Below, piece after piece: positions 34,667 through 44,641 of a DNA stretch of 64,000 nucleotides. Below the pieces are notes generated by a model. That model did not search any database, was not told the origin of the DNA, and saw only the letters and a list, made by a program, of their open reading frames with translations. Position 1 is the first letter of the stretch; each line of letters opens with the position of its first letter. This DNA comes from Lysobacter auxotrophicus (lineage in GTDB: Bacteria; Pseudomonadota; Gammaproteobacteria; Xanthomonadales; Xanthomonadaceae): the NCBI RefSeq assembly GCF_027924565.1, contig NZ_AP027041.1, forward strand, positions 992,001 through 1,056,000. Direction: 5' to 3'. Position numbers and translations under genes: made by a program.

Positions 34667-36742
34667 ATGTCCTTCCCACCACGCGCTTCACGGCGCGCCC
34701 GGCGCCTGTGGGCGCTTTCGCTGGCCGCGTTCGCGGCCCTGTCGGGCCTGGCGCCCGCATTCGCGCAGGATGCCCGGATCCATCTTTCGGGCACCGACAT
34801 ACCCGGCGGCACCGATCGCTTCATCGTGAGGTACCGCGATGGCTCCGCACCGCGTCGCGATGCCGTGGCGCTGCGTTCGACCCTGGGCGCCGCCGCGGCC
34901 GTCACGGGCCGGGCCACGAAGCTGCAATCGCTGCGACGCATGGCGACCGGCGCCGAGGTGATTCGCGCCGATCGCAAGCTCGATCGCATCGAAGCCGCCG
35001 CGCTGATGCGCGGCATCGCCGCCGATCCGGACGTCGAATACGTCGAGGTCGACAAGCTCAACCACGCTCTGCTGGTTCCCAACGACACGCGCTACGCCGA
35101 ACAGTGGGGCTGGTCCGGCACCTACGGCATCCGCGCCGACCAGACGTGGAATGTCGCGAGCGGCGCCGGCGTCGTCGTCGCCGTGGTCGATTCGGGCATC
35201 GTGAATCACAGCGACCTCAGTGCGAACGTGCTGCCGGGGTACGACTTCATCGAGGATCCGTGGAATGCGAACGACGGCGACGGCCGCGACGCCGACGCAC
35301 GCGATCCGGGCGACTGGGTTGCGGCGGGCGCGTGCTACGCCGGCAGCGCAGCCAGCAATTCGCTTTGGCACGGCACGCACGTGGCCGGCACCATCGCGGC
35401 CGTCACCAACAACGGCAAGGGCGTGGCGGGCGTCGCGTACGGCGCGAAGCTGCTGCCCGTGCGCGTGCTCGGACGCTGCGGCGCCTACGACTCGGACATC
35501 GCCGACGGCGTGATCTGGGCGTCCGGCGGCGCGGTGCCCGGCGTGCCGGCGAACACGACGCCGGCGGAAGTCATCAACATCAGCCTCGGCGGTGAGGGCG
35601 CGTGCGGCATCACGTTGCAGAAGGCGTTCGACGCGGCCGTCTCGCGCGGCAGCACGGTCGTCGTGGCCGCCGGCAACGAGAACATCGACGCGTCCCTCTC
35701 GGTGCCCTCGAACTGCCGCAACGTCATCGTTGTCGGCGCCAGCACCGCCACGGGCGAGCGTGCCGCGTTCTCGAATCACGGCGCGCTGGTCGACATCGCC
35801 GCGCCGGGCGTGGGCATCCTCTCGACGTACAACGCCGGGCTGACCTCGCCGACGGCCGAGACCTACGCCGCGCTGCACGGCACGTCGATGGCCGCGCCCC
35901 ACGTCGCCGGTGTCGTCGCGCTGATTCAGTCGGTGTCGCCGACACCGAAGACGCCGGCGCAGATCGAGGCGCTGCTGAAATCCACCGCGACGCCGTTCCC
36001 CGCGACGCCTTCGATGCCGATCGGTGCGGGCATCGTCAACGCGCGCGCCGCGGTGGAAGCGGTGATGCCACCGCCGATCGTCGCGCTGGCCAACGGCGTG
36101 CCGGTCACCGGCTTGTCGGGCGCGCGGTTGAGCGAACGGTTGTTCGCGCTGACCGTGCCCGCCGGCGCGACGGGGCTGACGTTCACCACCGTCGGCGGCA
36201 CCGGCGATGCCGACCTGTACGTGAAGTTCGGCAGCGCGCCGACCACGACGAGCTACCAGTGCCGTTCGATCAAATCGGGCAACGCCGAGACGTGCGGCAT
36301 CGCGACGGCGCAGGCCGGCACGTACTACGTGATGTTGCGCGGCTATGCGGCGTACAGCGGCGTGTCGCTCACCGCCCGCTACGCCGTCGCCGTGCCCACG
36401 CGCGTCACGTATGGCAACACGACCGAGTTTGCGATTCGCGACCTGGGGTCGATCGAAAGCCCCATCGTGGTCGCCGGCCGCACCGGCAATGCGCCGGCCA
36501 ACGCGTCCGTCGCCATCGACATCGCGCACACCTACCGCGGCGATCTGAAGGTCGACCTCGTCGCGCCCGACGGCACGCTGTTCAACCTGCACAACCGCAG
36601 CGGCGGCAGCGCGGACGATCTGGTGAAGTCGGTGGAACTGGACCTGTCGTCCAAGCCGCTCAACGGCACGTGGAAGCTGCGCGTGTACGACGGCGCGCGC
36701 GGCGATACCGGCCGCCTGCGCCAGTGGTCGATCACGTTCTGA
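34667..36742 (+). CDS. secreted subtilisin-family serine protease with PPC and P domains (second copy)
   Basis: A 691-residue paralogue of the 30503-32596 product with the same architecture. Signal peptide 1-33 (ends AFAQD), I9-like prodomain, then the S8 domain with D175 (AVVDSGI), H235 (WHGTHVAGT) and S407 (HGTSMAAPHVAG). The PPC-like domain (about 475-575) and P/Homo-B domain (about 585-691) follow. Blocks such as SDLSANVLPGYDFI are the same in both. The P domain here is more diverged than those of its two neighbours, so this copy looks older. Confidence 0.95.
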   Translation: MSFPPRASRRARRLWALSLAAFAALSGLAPAFAQDARIHLSGTDIPGGTDRFIVRYRDGSAPRRDAVALRSTLGAAAAVTGRATKLQSLRRMATGAEVIRADRKLDRIEAAALMRGIAADPDVEYVEVDKLNHALLVPNDTRYAEQWGWSGTYGIRADQTWNVASGAGVVVAVVDSGIVNHSDLSANVLPGYDFIEDPWNANDGDGRDADARDPGDWVAAGACYAGSAASNSLWHGTHVAGTIAAVTNNGKGVAGVAYGAKLLPVRVLGRCGAYDSDIADGVIWASGGAVPGVPANTTPAEVINISLGGEGACGITLQKAFDAAVSRGSTVVVAAGNENIDASLSVPSNCRNVIVVGASTATGERAAFSNHGALVDIAAPGVGILSTYNAGLTSPTAETYAALHGTSMAAPHVAGVVALIQSVSPTPKTPAQIEALLKSTATPFPATPSMPIGAGIVNARAAVEAVMPPPIVALANGVPVTGLSGARLSERLFALTVPAGATGLTFTTVGGTGDADLYVKFGSAPTTTSYQCRSIKSGNAETCGIATAQAGTYYVMLRGYAAYSGVSLTARYAVAVPTRVTYGNTTEFAIRDLGSIESPIVVAGRTGNAPANASVAIDIAHTYRGDLKVDLVAPDGTLFNLHNRSGGSADDLVKSVELDLSSKPLNGTWKLRVYDGARGDTGRLRQWSITF

Positions 36743-36751
36743 GTGGAAGGC

Positions 36752-36777
36752 GCGCGGGCCGGCTTGCCGGCCCGCGC
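36752..36777. terminator. bidirectional hairpin terminator
   Basis: A perfect 12-bp GC stem (36752-36763 with 36766-36777) separates the convergent protease and asparaginase-like genes. Confidence 0.75.
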
Positions 36778-36787
36778 CGCCCGGGCG

Positions 36788-37276
36788 TCAGACGCTCGAT
36801 TCGAAGCGGTTCGCCTCGACGTTCTTGCGGACCTTCGTCGGGTCCCAGATGCGCCCGTTCATCGCGATGTACACGCCCGGCGGCAGCGACTGCACGGCGC
36901 CCACGGCGCAACCGACGTTGAACTCGGCATCCGAACCTCGGAAACGCGCCGGGCTCAGCGCGCCGGTCAGGACGATGGTCTTGTCGGCGAGGCTCGACAG
37001 CACCCGGGCGGTCTCGACCATCGTGTCGGTGCCGTGCGTGAGCAGCACGTGCTTCGCCGGCTGGGCGGCGATGGTCGCGCGGATCAGCTCGCGGTCTTCG
37101 GCGGTGATGTGGAGCGAATCCTTGCGCAGGATCGGGATCACGTTGAAGCGGAACGCCACGCCCAGCTCGCGCAGGATGCCGCCGATCTGCGGCTCGCCGA
37201 TCTGGTAGTCCGACTTGTCGTCGAAGTAGATCTTGTCGATCGTGCCGCCGGTGGTGACGATGCAGAGCTGGTCCAT
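36788..37276 (-). CDS. single-domain asparaginase-like protein
   Basis: A 162-residue protein equivalent to the N-terminal domain of type I/II L-asparaginase. The two active-site motifs are intact: TGGTID with T12 and HGTDT with T83-D84. A Lys at about 149 (DPTKVRKN) fits the third catalytic position. The usual C-terminal domain (about 130 more residues) is missing, and no frameshifted remainder is visible downstream, so this is a natural short form. Whether it hydrolyses asparagine is uncertain, because the full enzyme completes its active site across subunits using the second domain. Confidence 0.82.
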   Translation of the reverse strand: MDQLCIVTTGGTIDKIYFDDKSDYQIGEPQIGGILRELGVAFRFNVIPILRKDSLHITAEDRELIRATIAAQPAKHVLLTHGTDTMVETARVLSSLADKTIVLTGALSPARFRGSDAEFNVGCAVGAVQSLPPGVYIAMNGRIWDPTKVRKNVEANRFESSV

Positions 37277-37409
37277 CGAAGGTCGCGCGGTGTGGATTGG
37301 GCGGAATTGTAGCCGCGCGTGGGGCAATGCGGTCGTGGTGGCGATGAACGCGCCGCAGCGCGTGCGACCTTCCTCCGCCCCGGTGCCCGGCTGCGATCGG
37401 CTTGCCGGA

Positions 37410-38341
<932 letters not shown>

Positions 38342-38416
38342 CTAAGCCGGGCGGAAAGGATAGCGGCATTCGCACGCTGACTCCGCCACGCAGTCCCATC
38401 GGTTACCCTCCGCCGG

Positions 38417-39682
38417 ATGGAGCCACTGGATTCCCTGTACCGCTGGAGCGAACGCGCGCGCGACCGCGCCCGGGTGGGCACGTTCTTCCGCTTCCTCGCG
38501 CGGCGCTTCCTCGAGGACAACCTGTTCCAGGCGGCCGGCGCCCTGGCGTACACGACCGTGTTCGCGCTGGTGCCGTTGTCGATGGTGGTGTTCGGCGTGC
38601 TGTCGGCGTTCCCCGTCTTCGGCGAATGGAGCGACCGGCTCAGCGATTACATCTTCTCCAACTTCGTGCCGAGCGCCGCGCGGTCGGTGGAGGCCTACCT
38701 CAAGCAGTTCTCCGCGAACGCCGGCCAGCTCACCGCCGCGGGCGTCATCGCGCTGGTGGTGTCGCTGCTGATCACGCTCAACGGCGTGGAATCGGCGTTC
38801 AACCGCATCTGGCGGGTGGAATCGGCCAGGCCCCGCATCGGCCGCTTCCTCGTGTACTGGACGGTGCTCACGCTCGGCGCGCTGATGGCCGCCGCGAGCC
38901 TGGCGCTGTCGGCGAAGTTCTTCGCGATGTCGATGTTCGAAACCCAGGCCGGCCGCACGTTGCAGACGCTGATGCTGCGCCTGTCGCCGATGACGCTGGA
39001 ACTGCTGGCCTTCGCCGCGATCTACCGCGTCGTCCCGCACCGCACGATCCACTGGCGCCACGCGTTCGCCGGCGCGGCGCTGGCGGCGGTGCTGTTCGAG
39101 ATCGTGAAGTGGGGCATCGGCCTGTACCTGGGCAACTTCAATTCGTACTCGAAGATCTACGGCACGCTCGCGTTCGTGCCGATCTTCCTGCTGTGGATCT
39201 ACCTGAGCTGGGTGGCGATCCTGCTCGGCGCCTCGCTCGCCTCGTCGATGTCGGAGTTCCGCTACCAGCCGGTCGGCATGCGTTTGCCGCTGGGGTTCGA
39301 GATCTACGGCCTGCTGCGCCTGCTCGCCCGCTTCAACGAATCGCGCAAGCTCGGCCGTGGGCTGCACAGCGATGAGATCGAGACGATGGAGCCGATGCTC
39401 ACCGACGCGCTGGTGCAGCAGATGCTCGCGCAGTTGAACACGATCAACGTCGTGCGCCGCGCCGAAACCGGCGAGTGGCTGCTCACGCGCGACCTCGACG
39501 AACTCACGCTCGCCGAACTGTACGAAGCCTGCCAGCTGCGCATCCCGGTCGCCGAGGCCGTGCTGCCGTGCCGCGACGATTCGCTCGGCCGTTCGGCCAT
39601 CGCCGCGCTCGACGAACTGCGCCTTCCCCTGCGCGAGCTGCTCAAGCGGCGCGCGTCCTCCATCCAATCCGACGAGGTCTGA
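38417..39682 (+). CDS. YihY/virulence factor BrkB family membrane protein
   Basis: A 421-residue inner-membrane protein with six hydrophobic helices in the first 290 residues. The family signature AAGALAYTTVFALVPLSM is present, as are NRIWRVE and YGTLAFVPIFLLWIYLSW. The remaining 130 residues are a soluble, winged-helix-like tail (ETGEWLLTRDLDELTLAELY). The family was once misnamed RNase BN; its role is unknown. It is two bases from the TlpA gene, so the two are probably one transcript with the acylphosphatase. Confidence 0.9.
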   Translation: MEPLDSLYRWSERARDRARVGTFFRFLARRFLEDNLFQAAGALAYTTVFALVPLSMVVFGVLSAFPVFGEWSDRLSDYIFSNFVPSAARSVEAYLKQFSANAGQLTAAGVIALVVSLLITLNGVESAFNRIWRVESARPRIGRFLVYWTVLTLGALMAAASLALSAKFFAMSMFETQAGRTLQTLMLRLSPMTLELLAFAAIYRVVPHRTIHWRHAFAGAALAAVLFEIVKWGIGLYLGNFNSYSKIYGTLAFVPIFLLWIYLSWVAILLGASLASSMSEFRYQPVGMRLPLGFEIYGLLRLLARFNESRKLGRGLHSDEIETMEPMLTDALVQQMLAQLNTINVVRRAETGEWLLTRDLDELTLAELYEACQLRIPVAEAVLPCRDDSLGRSAIAALDELRLPLRELLKRRASSIQSDEV

Positions 39683-39683
39683 C

Positions 39684-40289
39684 ATGTCCAGCGCGTCCAC
39701 GCGTTCCCTTCTCGCCGCCGCGCTCGTCGCCGGAGCGCTGCTCGCCGGGTGCCAGAAGGACAAGCCCGCCGACACCGACCTCGCCGCGCCGCAGACACCG
39801 TCCGACACCGGCGCGCTGACCCTGCCGCAGACCGCCGACCATCCGCTCAGCGAAGGCGGCGTGGACGTCCCGAAGCTCGTCATCGCCACCGTCGAAGGCA
39901 AGCAGTTCGACCTGTCGGCGCGTCGCGGGAGGTGGGTCGTGGTGAATTTCTGGGCGACGTGGTGCAAGCCGTGCCTGAAGGAAATGCCCGAACTCTCCGC
40001 GCTCGATGCGATGCGCGAGCACATCGAGGTGATCGGCCTCGCCTACGAGGACATCACGTCCGACGACATGAAGGTCTTCCTCAAGCTGCATCCGGTGGTC
40101 TACCCGATCGCGGTCGTCGACACGTTCAATCCGCCGGCGGATTTCGCGACGCCGCGCGGCCTGCCGATGACCTACCTGATCGCGCCCGACGGCCGCGTTG
40201 CCGACAAGTTCCTCGGCCCGGTGACGGCCAAGGACATCGAGGCCGCAATCGCCAAGGCCGGCGGTCCGCAAGCGGCGCCGCAGTCATGA
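39684..40289 (+). CDS. TlpA-family thioredoxin-like lipoprotein
   Basis: A 201-residue periplasmic lipoprotein. Lipobox LLAGC places the lipidated Cys at 23. After a Thr/Pro-rich linker, a thioredoxin-fold domain (about 62-195) carries the redox pair C94-K-P-C97 in FWATWCKPC. The cis-Pro region reads GLPMTYLIAPDG. It probably reduces disulfides in the envelope. It overlaps the acylphosphatase ATG by four bases. Confidence 0.9.
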   Translation: MSSASTRSLLAAALVAGALLAGCQKDKPADTDLAAPQTPSDTGALTLPQTADHPLSEGGVDVPKLVIATVEGKQFDLSARRGRWVVVNFWATWCKPCLKEMPELSALDAMREHIEVIGLAYEDITSDDMKVFLKLHPVVYPIAVVDTFNPPADFATPRGLPMTYLIAPDGRVADKFLGPVTAKDIEAAIAKAGGPQAAPQS

Positions 40290-40555
40290 GCGCCGCGCGC
40301 TTCGTCGTGAGCGGCAAGGTGCAGGGCGTGTTCTTCCGCGCCTCCACGCGCGACCGCGCCCAGGCGCTGGGGCTGCGCGGTTTCGCGAGGAACCTGGCGG
40401 ACGGCCGCGTGGAAGTGCTCGTCGCCGGCGACGAGGCGGCGATCGACGAACTCGCCGCGTGGCTGCGCGAAGGCCCGCCACAGGCGCGCGTGGACGATCT
40501 GGAACGACTGCCCGCGCGCGACGAGGAAGCAGGCGAGGGCTTCTCGGCGATCTGA
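40286..40555 (+). CDS. acylphosphatase
   Basis: An 89-residue enzyme that hydrolyses acyl phosphates. The family signature GKVQGVFFRAS holds the catalytic R18, and GFARNLADGRVEV holds the catalytic N36. The length is standard. The ATG at 40286 overlaps the stop of the TlpA gene (ATGA). The convergent PPK2 gene ends 12 bases further on. Confidence 0.93.
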   Translation: MSAARFVVSGKVQGVFFRASTRDRAQALGLRGFARNLADGRVEVLVAGDEAAIDELAAWLREGPPQARVDDLERLPARDEEAGEGFSAI

Positions 40556-40567
40556 CTCGTCTTCGCG

Positions 40568-41353
40568 CTACGCGTCGTCCCCGCGGTCCGGACCGATCGG
40601 CTTGATCACCGTGTAGTGCTCGCGCTTGGGCTTGCGTCCCAATGGCGGGAACTCGATGCAGTGCTCCGGCACGCGCTTGTCTGGAATGCGCGAGAGCAGG
40701 TCGCGGATCAGCGCCAGGCGTCCGCGCCGCTGGTCGTTGAAATCGACCAGCGTCCACGGGGCGTGGTCGGTGTGCGTGGCCCGGAGCATCGCCTCGCGCG
40801 CCTTCGTGTAATCGTCGTAATGCTCGCGCGAGGCGACGTCGATCGGCGACAGCTTCCAGCGCTTGAGCGGGTCTTCCAGTCGCTCGGCGAAACGCTCTTC
40901 CTGCTTGGCCTGGTCGCAGCACAGCCAGTACTTGAACAGCAGCACGCCGTCGTCCACCAGCAACTGTTCGAACACCGGCGCCTGCCGCAGGAAGGTGTGC
41001 ACCTGGTCGGTGTCGGCGTAACCCATCACGCGTTCGACGCCGGCGCGGTTGTACCAGCTGCGATCGAACAGCGCGATCTCGCCCGCCGCCGGGAGATGCG
41101 GCACGTAGCGCTGGAAATACCATTGCGCCTGCTCGCGATCGGTCGGCTTGGGCAGCGCGACGATGCGGCACTGGCGCGGGTTGAGGTGCTCGGCGATCGC
41201 CTCGATCGCGCCGCCCTTGCCGGCGGTGTCGCGCCCTTCGAACAACACCACCAACCGCTTGCCCGCGTCGCTGAGCCAGCGCGCCATTTCGACCAGTTCG
41301 ATCTGCAGCGGTTCGAGCTGCGCTTCATATTCCTTGCGCTTGAGCTTGGCCAT
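40568..41353 (-). CDS. ppk2: polyphosphate kinase 2
   Basis: A 261-residue PPK2-family enzyme that transfers phosphate between polyphosphate and nucleotides. The Walker A-like motif GRDTAGKGG is at 40-48. The Walker B/lid motif LFDRSWYNRAGVERVMG starts at about 95. The length fits the one-domain PPK2 class, many of which make GTP or ATP from polyphosphate. Its ATG overlaps the stop of an XRE regulator gene by one base, so the two are coupled. Confidence 0.93.
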   Translation of the reverse strand: MAKLKRKEYEAQLEPLQIELVEMARWLSDAGKRLVVLFEGRDTAGKGGAIEAIAEHLNPRQCRIVALPKPTDREQAQWYFQRYVPHLPAAGEIALFDRSWYNRAGVERVMGYADTDQVHTFLRQAPVFEQLLVDDGVLLFKYWLCCDQAKQEERFAERLEDPLKRWKLSPIDVASREHYDDYTKAREAMLRATHTDHAPWTLVDFNDQRRGRLALIRDLLSRIPDKRVPEHCIEFPPLGRKPKREHYTVIKPIGPDRGDDA

Positions 41354-41739
41354 CACGCGGGGCTCCTGCGGCTGCGCGTGCGCGAGGCGCCCGCGGCAGT
41401 TTTCGATGCGCTGCGCCGGCGCGTGCCCGCCATGCTGCGCGCCACTTCCAGCAGCGCGCCCTGCTGGCGCGTGTCGAGCGCGCGGTAGGCGGCGAGCAGG
41501 TCGTGTTCGCCCTGCGTGCGTGCGGGGTCGAGCGTGCTCGCCAGTTCGGCCAGCAACGCGCCGGCCGGTACGCCGAAGGCGCGGGCGAGGGCGTCCAGCT
41601 GTTCGCGCCCGGGCAGCTTCTCGCCGCGCAGCCACGCACTCACCGTGGCGACGCCGGCGCGCGGAATGGCCGTCGCGATGTCCGCGGGGCTCATCCCGCT
41701 GGCCTTGGCGAGCAAACGCAGGGTGGTGTCCAGCGACAT
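41353..41739 (-). CDS. XRE-family helix-turn-helix regulator
   Basis: A 128-residue DNA-binding protein. The helix-turn-helix (about 8-60) shows MSPADIATAIPRAGVATVSAWLRGEKLPGREQLDALARAFGVPAG, split by its turn. The C-terminal third is Arg/Ala/Ser-rich and likely disordered (TRRRSASKTAAGASRTRSRR). It overlaps ppk2 by one base and may control that gene. The target is unknown. Confidence 0.82.
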   Translation of the reverse strand: MSLDTTLRLLAKASGMSPADIATAIPRAGVATVSAWLRGEKLPGREQLDALARAFGVPAGALLAELASTLDPARTQGEHDLLAAYRALDTRQQGALLEVARSMAGTRRRSASKTAAGASRTRSRRSPA

Positions 41740-41801
41740 GTCTCACTCCGCCTTGGAGGAACGAACGGCACGACGGTGACGCCGCGCCGGTGACGCGCGC
41801 G

Positions 41802-42323
41802 TCAGCGCTCGCACAGGCGCGGGCGCAGGGTCGCGAGGTTGCACGGCTTCGTGCGCGAATCCAGCTGCGCACGGATGATTTTCTCCCACGCGGTGCGGCA
41901 GGCCGACGTCGAGCCCGGCAGCGCGAACACGAACGTGCCGTTCGCCAGCCCGGCGAACGCGCGCGACTGCAGCGTCGAGGTGCCGATCTCCTCGAAGCTC
42001 ACCGCGCGAAACAACTCGCCGAAGCCGTCCATCTGCTTGTCGAGCAGCGGCAGCAGCGCTTCGGGCGTGGAATCGCGACCGGTGAAGCCGGTGCCGCCGG
42101 TGACGAGCACGCCATCGACGTGCTCGTCGGCGATCCAGCGCGACACCACGGCGCGCAGCTGGTAGCGATCGTCCTTGAGCAGGGCGCGTTCGGCGAGCCG
42201 GTGTCCGGCGTCGGCCAGCGACTGCACGAGGTAGTCGCCCGAACTGTCTTCGGCCAGCGTGCGCGTGTCGGACACGGTCAGCACGCACAGGTTCAGCGCA
42301 ATCAGGTCGGCGGTGGCGGTCAT
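41802..42323 (-). CDS. moaB: molybdenum cofactor biosynthesis protein MoaB
   Basis: A 173-residue MoaB/Mog-family protein that adenylylates molybdopterin. The family motifs [19 protein letters not shown] and [17 protein letters not shown] are present, as are the Ser-rich [16 protein letters not shown] and ALPGST segments. The ATG at 42323 lies 29 bases after the OGT stop. It is the only molybdopterin gene in the window, so it is probably separated from its pathway partners. Confidence 0.92.
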   Translation of the reverse strand: MTATADLIALNLCVLTVSDTRTLAEDSSGDYLVQSLADAGHRLAERALLKDDRYQLRAVVSRWIADEHVDGVLVTGGTGFTGRDSTPEALLPLLDKQMDGFGELFRAVSFEEIGTSTLQSRAFAGLANGTFVFALPGSTSACRTAWEKIIRAQLDSRTKPCNLATLRPRLCER

Positions 42324-42352
42324 GGGGGCAGCGTACTCCTGGAAAGCAGGCT

Positions 42353-44044
42353 CTATGCGATGGGGGAATGCGCCATGCGATGCACGGCGTCGGCGAAGTC
42401 GCGGGCGAAGCCGGCCATGTCGAACAGCCCGGCGTCGCGTTTGCGTGCGGCCAGTCGCTCGCGCAGATCGCGCAGCGCATGCGGATCGCGCGCCAAGGCA
42501 ACGGCGCGTGCGATGAACTCCGCGTCCGTCGCGACGTTCATCCCGTCCATGCGCAGATGATGGTTGAGGCTGCCGGCGACACGCGCGGCGAAGGTGTCGC
42601 CGGGGCGCGTCAGCACGGGGCAACCGGCCCAGAGCGCATCCGAGGCGGTGGTGTGCGCGTTGTAGGGCTCGGTGTCGAGGAACAGGTCGGCGTGCTGCAG
42701 GCGCGCCATGTACGCCGCGTGGGGCTGCTTCGGCATGAACACCAGTCGCTGCGGGCCCACGCCGTCAGCCTGCGCGGCGGCGCGCAGTCGCGCATCGGCC
42801 TCCCCCGGACCGGACAGCAGCCACAGCACGCTGCCGGGCACCTCCCGCAGGATCGCGAACGCACGTGCCATGCTGCGCGGATTGAGCTTGTAACTGTTGT
42901 TGAAGCAGCAGAACACGACGCCGTCGTCGGGCAAACCGCATTCGGCGCGGGGCGGTGGCGCGAGGATCGCGCGCGTCGTGTCCGACGGCTGGAAGCAGCG
43001 CGGCAGGCGCATCACGCGCTCGCTGAAATCGCGCTGCATCGACTCGGGCAGCACGTACGCATCGGCCAGCACGAAGTCGATCCACGGGGCACCCGAGGTG
43101 CCGGGATACGCGAGCCAGTTCACCTGCACGCGCGCCGGCCGCATCGCCAGCACTTCCGGCGTGCCGCCGCCGCCCCAGCCGCGCAGGTCGAAGAGCACGT
43201 CGATGCCGGCATCGCGGATGCGCTGCGCGACGCGCGCGTGCGATTGCTGTGCGACGTCATGAAGCGCGTGCGCAGCAGCCTGCAATCGCGTGCGGATCGG
43301 GCTGCCGTCGTCGGCATTGAGCGCGAACAGATGGACGTCGAACGCGTCGAGTTCGCGCAGGTGTTCGAACAACGCGACCGTCAGAAGTCCCGTCGGATGC
43401 GAGCCGAATCCGTTGGAGAGGAACCCGACACGCAGGCGCTCGCGCGCGTGCGGCGATGCGGCGAGCATCGGGCGGATCTGCTGCGCGAGCAGGCCGGCGC
43501 GAAGTCGCGCGCAACGCAGCTGCTCGGCGGCGCTGGCGTCTTCGCTGAGGAAGGCGAAGGGTTCGACCGAGGCCGCGCCTGCATTCACCGCGGCGCGGAC
43601 CTGCGAGGCAAGGGTGTCGAGGTCGCGCCAGTCGCACAGCTTGCGCCGCCACGCGAGCAGGTACGCGGCGATCTGCGGCTCGTCGGGCGCCATCGCATGC
43701 GCGCGGGCGTACGCGTCGGCCGCGGCTTCGGCTTCGCCCACGTCTTCCAGCACGTGGCCGAGCCACACCGCGATGCCGGGATGATTCGGCGCGTTCGTCG
43801 CCGCGGCGCGCAGGCTCGCGACCGCTTCGTCGCGCCGGCCCAGCATCCATTGCGCGCGACCCAGGCGCGCCAGCGCTTCCGGATGCCCGGGGCGCAGCGC
43901 GAGCGCGCGACGGCACGCGGCTTCGCCGGCGACCGCATCCCCGCGATCGAGTTCGTGTTCGGCCAGCAGGATCCACGCGAACCCGTCGGCCGGATTGCGC
44001 TCCAGTGCGCGACGCAGCTCGATGCGTGGATCGGCGTGGTTCAT
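42353..44044 (-). CDS. TPR-GT41 O-GlcNAc-transferase-like glycosyltransferase
   Basis: A 563-residue protein of the SPINDLY/OGT family (GT41). N-terminal TPR repeats (about 10-150) such as FAWILLAEHELDRGDAVAGE and HPEALARLGRAQWMLGRRDE lead into a two-lobe GT-B catalytic part. The family blocks RVGFLSNGFGSHPTG, LRGWGGGGTPEVLAMRPARV, FCCFNNSYKLNP and HTTASDALWAGCPVLT are all visible. It is close in size to the structurally studied Xanthomonas campestris OGT. The natural acceptor is unknown. The start overlaps the GNAT gene stop by four bases. Confidence 0.9.
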   Translation of the reverse strand: MNHADPRIELRRALERNPADGFAWILLAEHELDRGDAVAGEAACRRALALRPGHPEALARLGRAQWMLGRRDEAVASLRAAATNAPNHPGIAVWLGHVLEDVGEAEAAADAYARAHAMAPDEPQIAAYLLAWRRKLCDWRDLDTLASQVRAAVNAGAASVEPFAFLSEDASAAEQLRCARLRAGLLAQQIRPMLAASPHARERLRVGFLSNGFGSHPTGLLTVALFEHLRELDAFDVHLFALNADDGSPIRTRLQAAAHALHDVAQQSHARVAQRIRDAGIDVLFDLRGWGGGGTPEVLAMRPARVQVNWLAYPGTSGAPWIDFVLADAYVLPESMQRDFSERVMRLPRCFQPSDTTRAILAPPPRAECGLPDDGVVFCCFNNSYKLNPRSMARAFAILREVPGSVLWLLSGPGEADARLRAAAQADGVGPQRLVFMPKQPHAAYMARLQHADLFLDTEPYNAHTTASDALWAGCPVLTRPGDTFAARVAGSLNHHLRMDGMNVATDAEFIARAVALARDPHALRDLRERLAARKRDAGLFDMAGFARDFADAVHRMAHSPIA

Positions 44045-44499
44045 GCGTGGGCGCGAGGGAACGACAGCGAGTACCACTGCGTGTCGGCTTCGTCCCAACC
44101 GGCGCTGCGATAGAGCGCGCGGGCGGTGGCGTTGTCGCGCGAGGTTTCCAGCACGATGCCCACCGCGCCGTCGGCGCGTGCGAAGCCGGCGGCTGCATCC
44201 AGCAGCGCGCGACCGGCGCCGGTGCGGCGCGCGTCGGCGTCGACGTAGAGATCGTTGAGGATCCACAACCGGCCGGTGCGCACCGACGACCACATCGGAT
44301 AGAGCTGCGTGAAACCGATGGCGCGATCGCCGTCGGTCGCGAGCAGGATCACCGACTCGTTCGCGCGAAGACGCGCATCGAGGAACTCACGTGCGCGTGC
44401 TTCGTCCGAGGGCTGGTCGTAGAAGCGGCGGTACGCGTCGAACAACGGTACGACGGCGTCGAGGTCGTCCAGCGTGGCGCGTGCGATCGCGAGGGGCAT
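44041..44499 (-). CDS. GNAT-family N-acetyltransferase
   Basis: A 152-residue acetyl-CoA-dependent transferase. The acetyl-CoA loop reads ARRTGAGRALLDAA. Other family marks are IGFTQLYPMWSS, WILNDLYVDADARR and NATARALYRSAGW. The substrate cannot be read from the sequence. It is translationally coupled to the OGT-like gene, so the two may act on the same target; that is an inference. Confidence 0.88.
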   Translation of the reverse strand: MPLAIARATLDDLDAVVPLFDAYRRFYDQPSDEARAREFLDARLRANESVILLATDGDRAIGFTQLYPMWSSVRTGRLWILNDLYVDADARRTGAGRALLDAAAGFARADGAVGIVLETSRDNATARALYRSAGWDEADTQWYSLSFPRAHA

Positions 44500-44641
44500 G
44501 GGGCGGGTCCGTGCTCGGGGTTTTCGCGATTGTAGTCAACGCGGGAGGGTGCGCCCTGACGTCGATCATATCGGTGCGCGGCTTCGGGTTTGCCCTCAGC
44601 CCGATCCTTCTCCAGCAGGCGGGCGAGAGGCTGAAGCAGGA

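Noticed and set aside
36788-37276. Asparaginase broken by a frameshift
   Set aside because: No second-domain sequence is visible in any frame in the 133 bases before DUF2069, so the short form appears natural.
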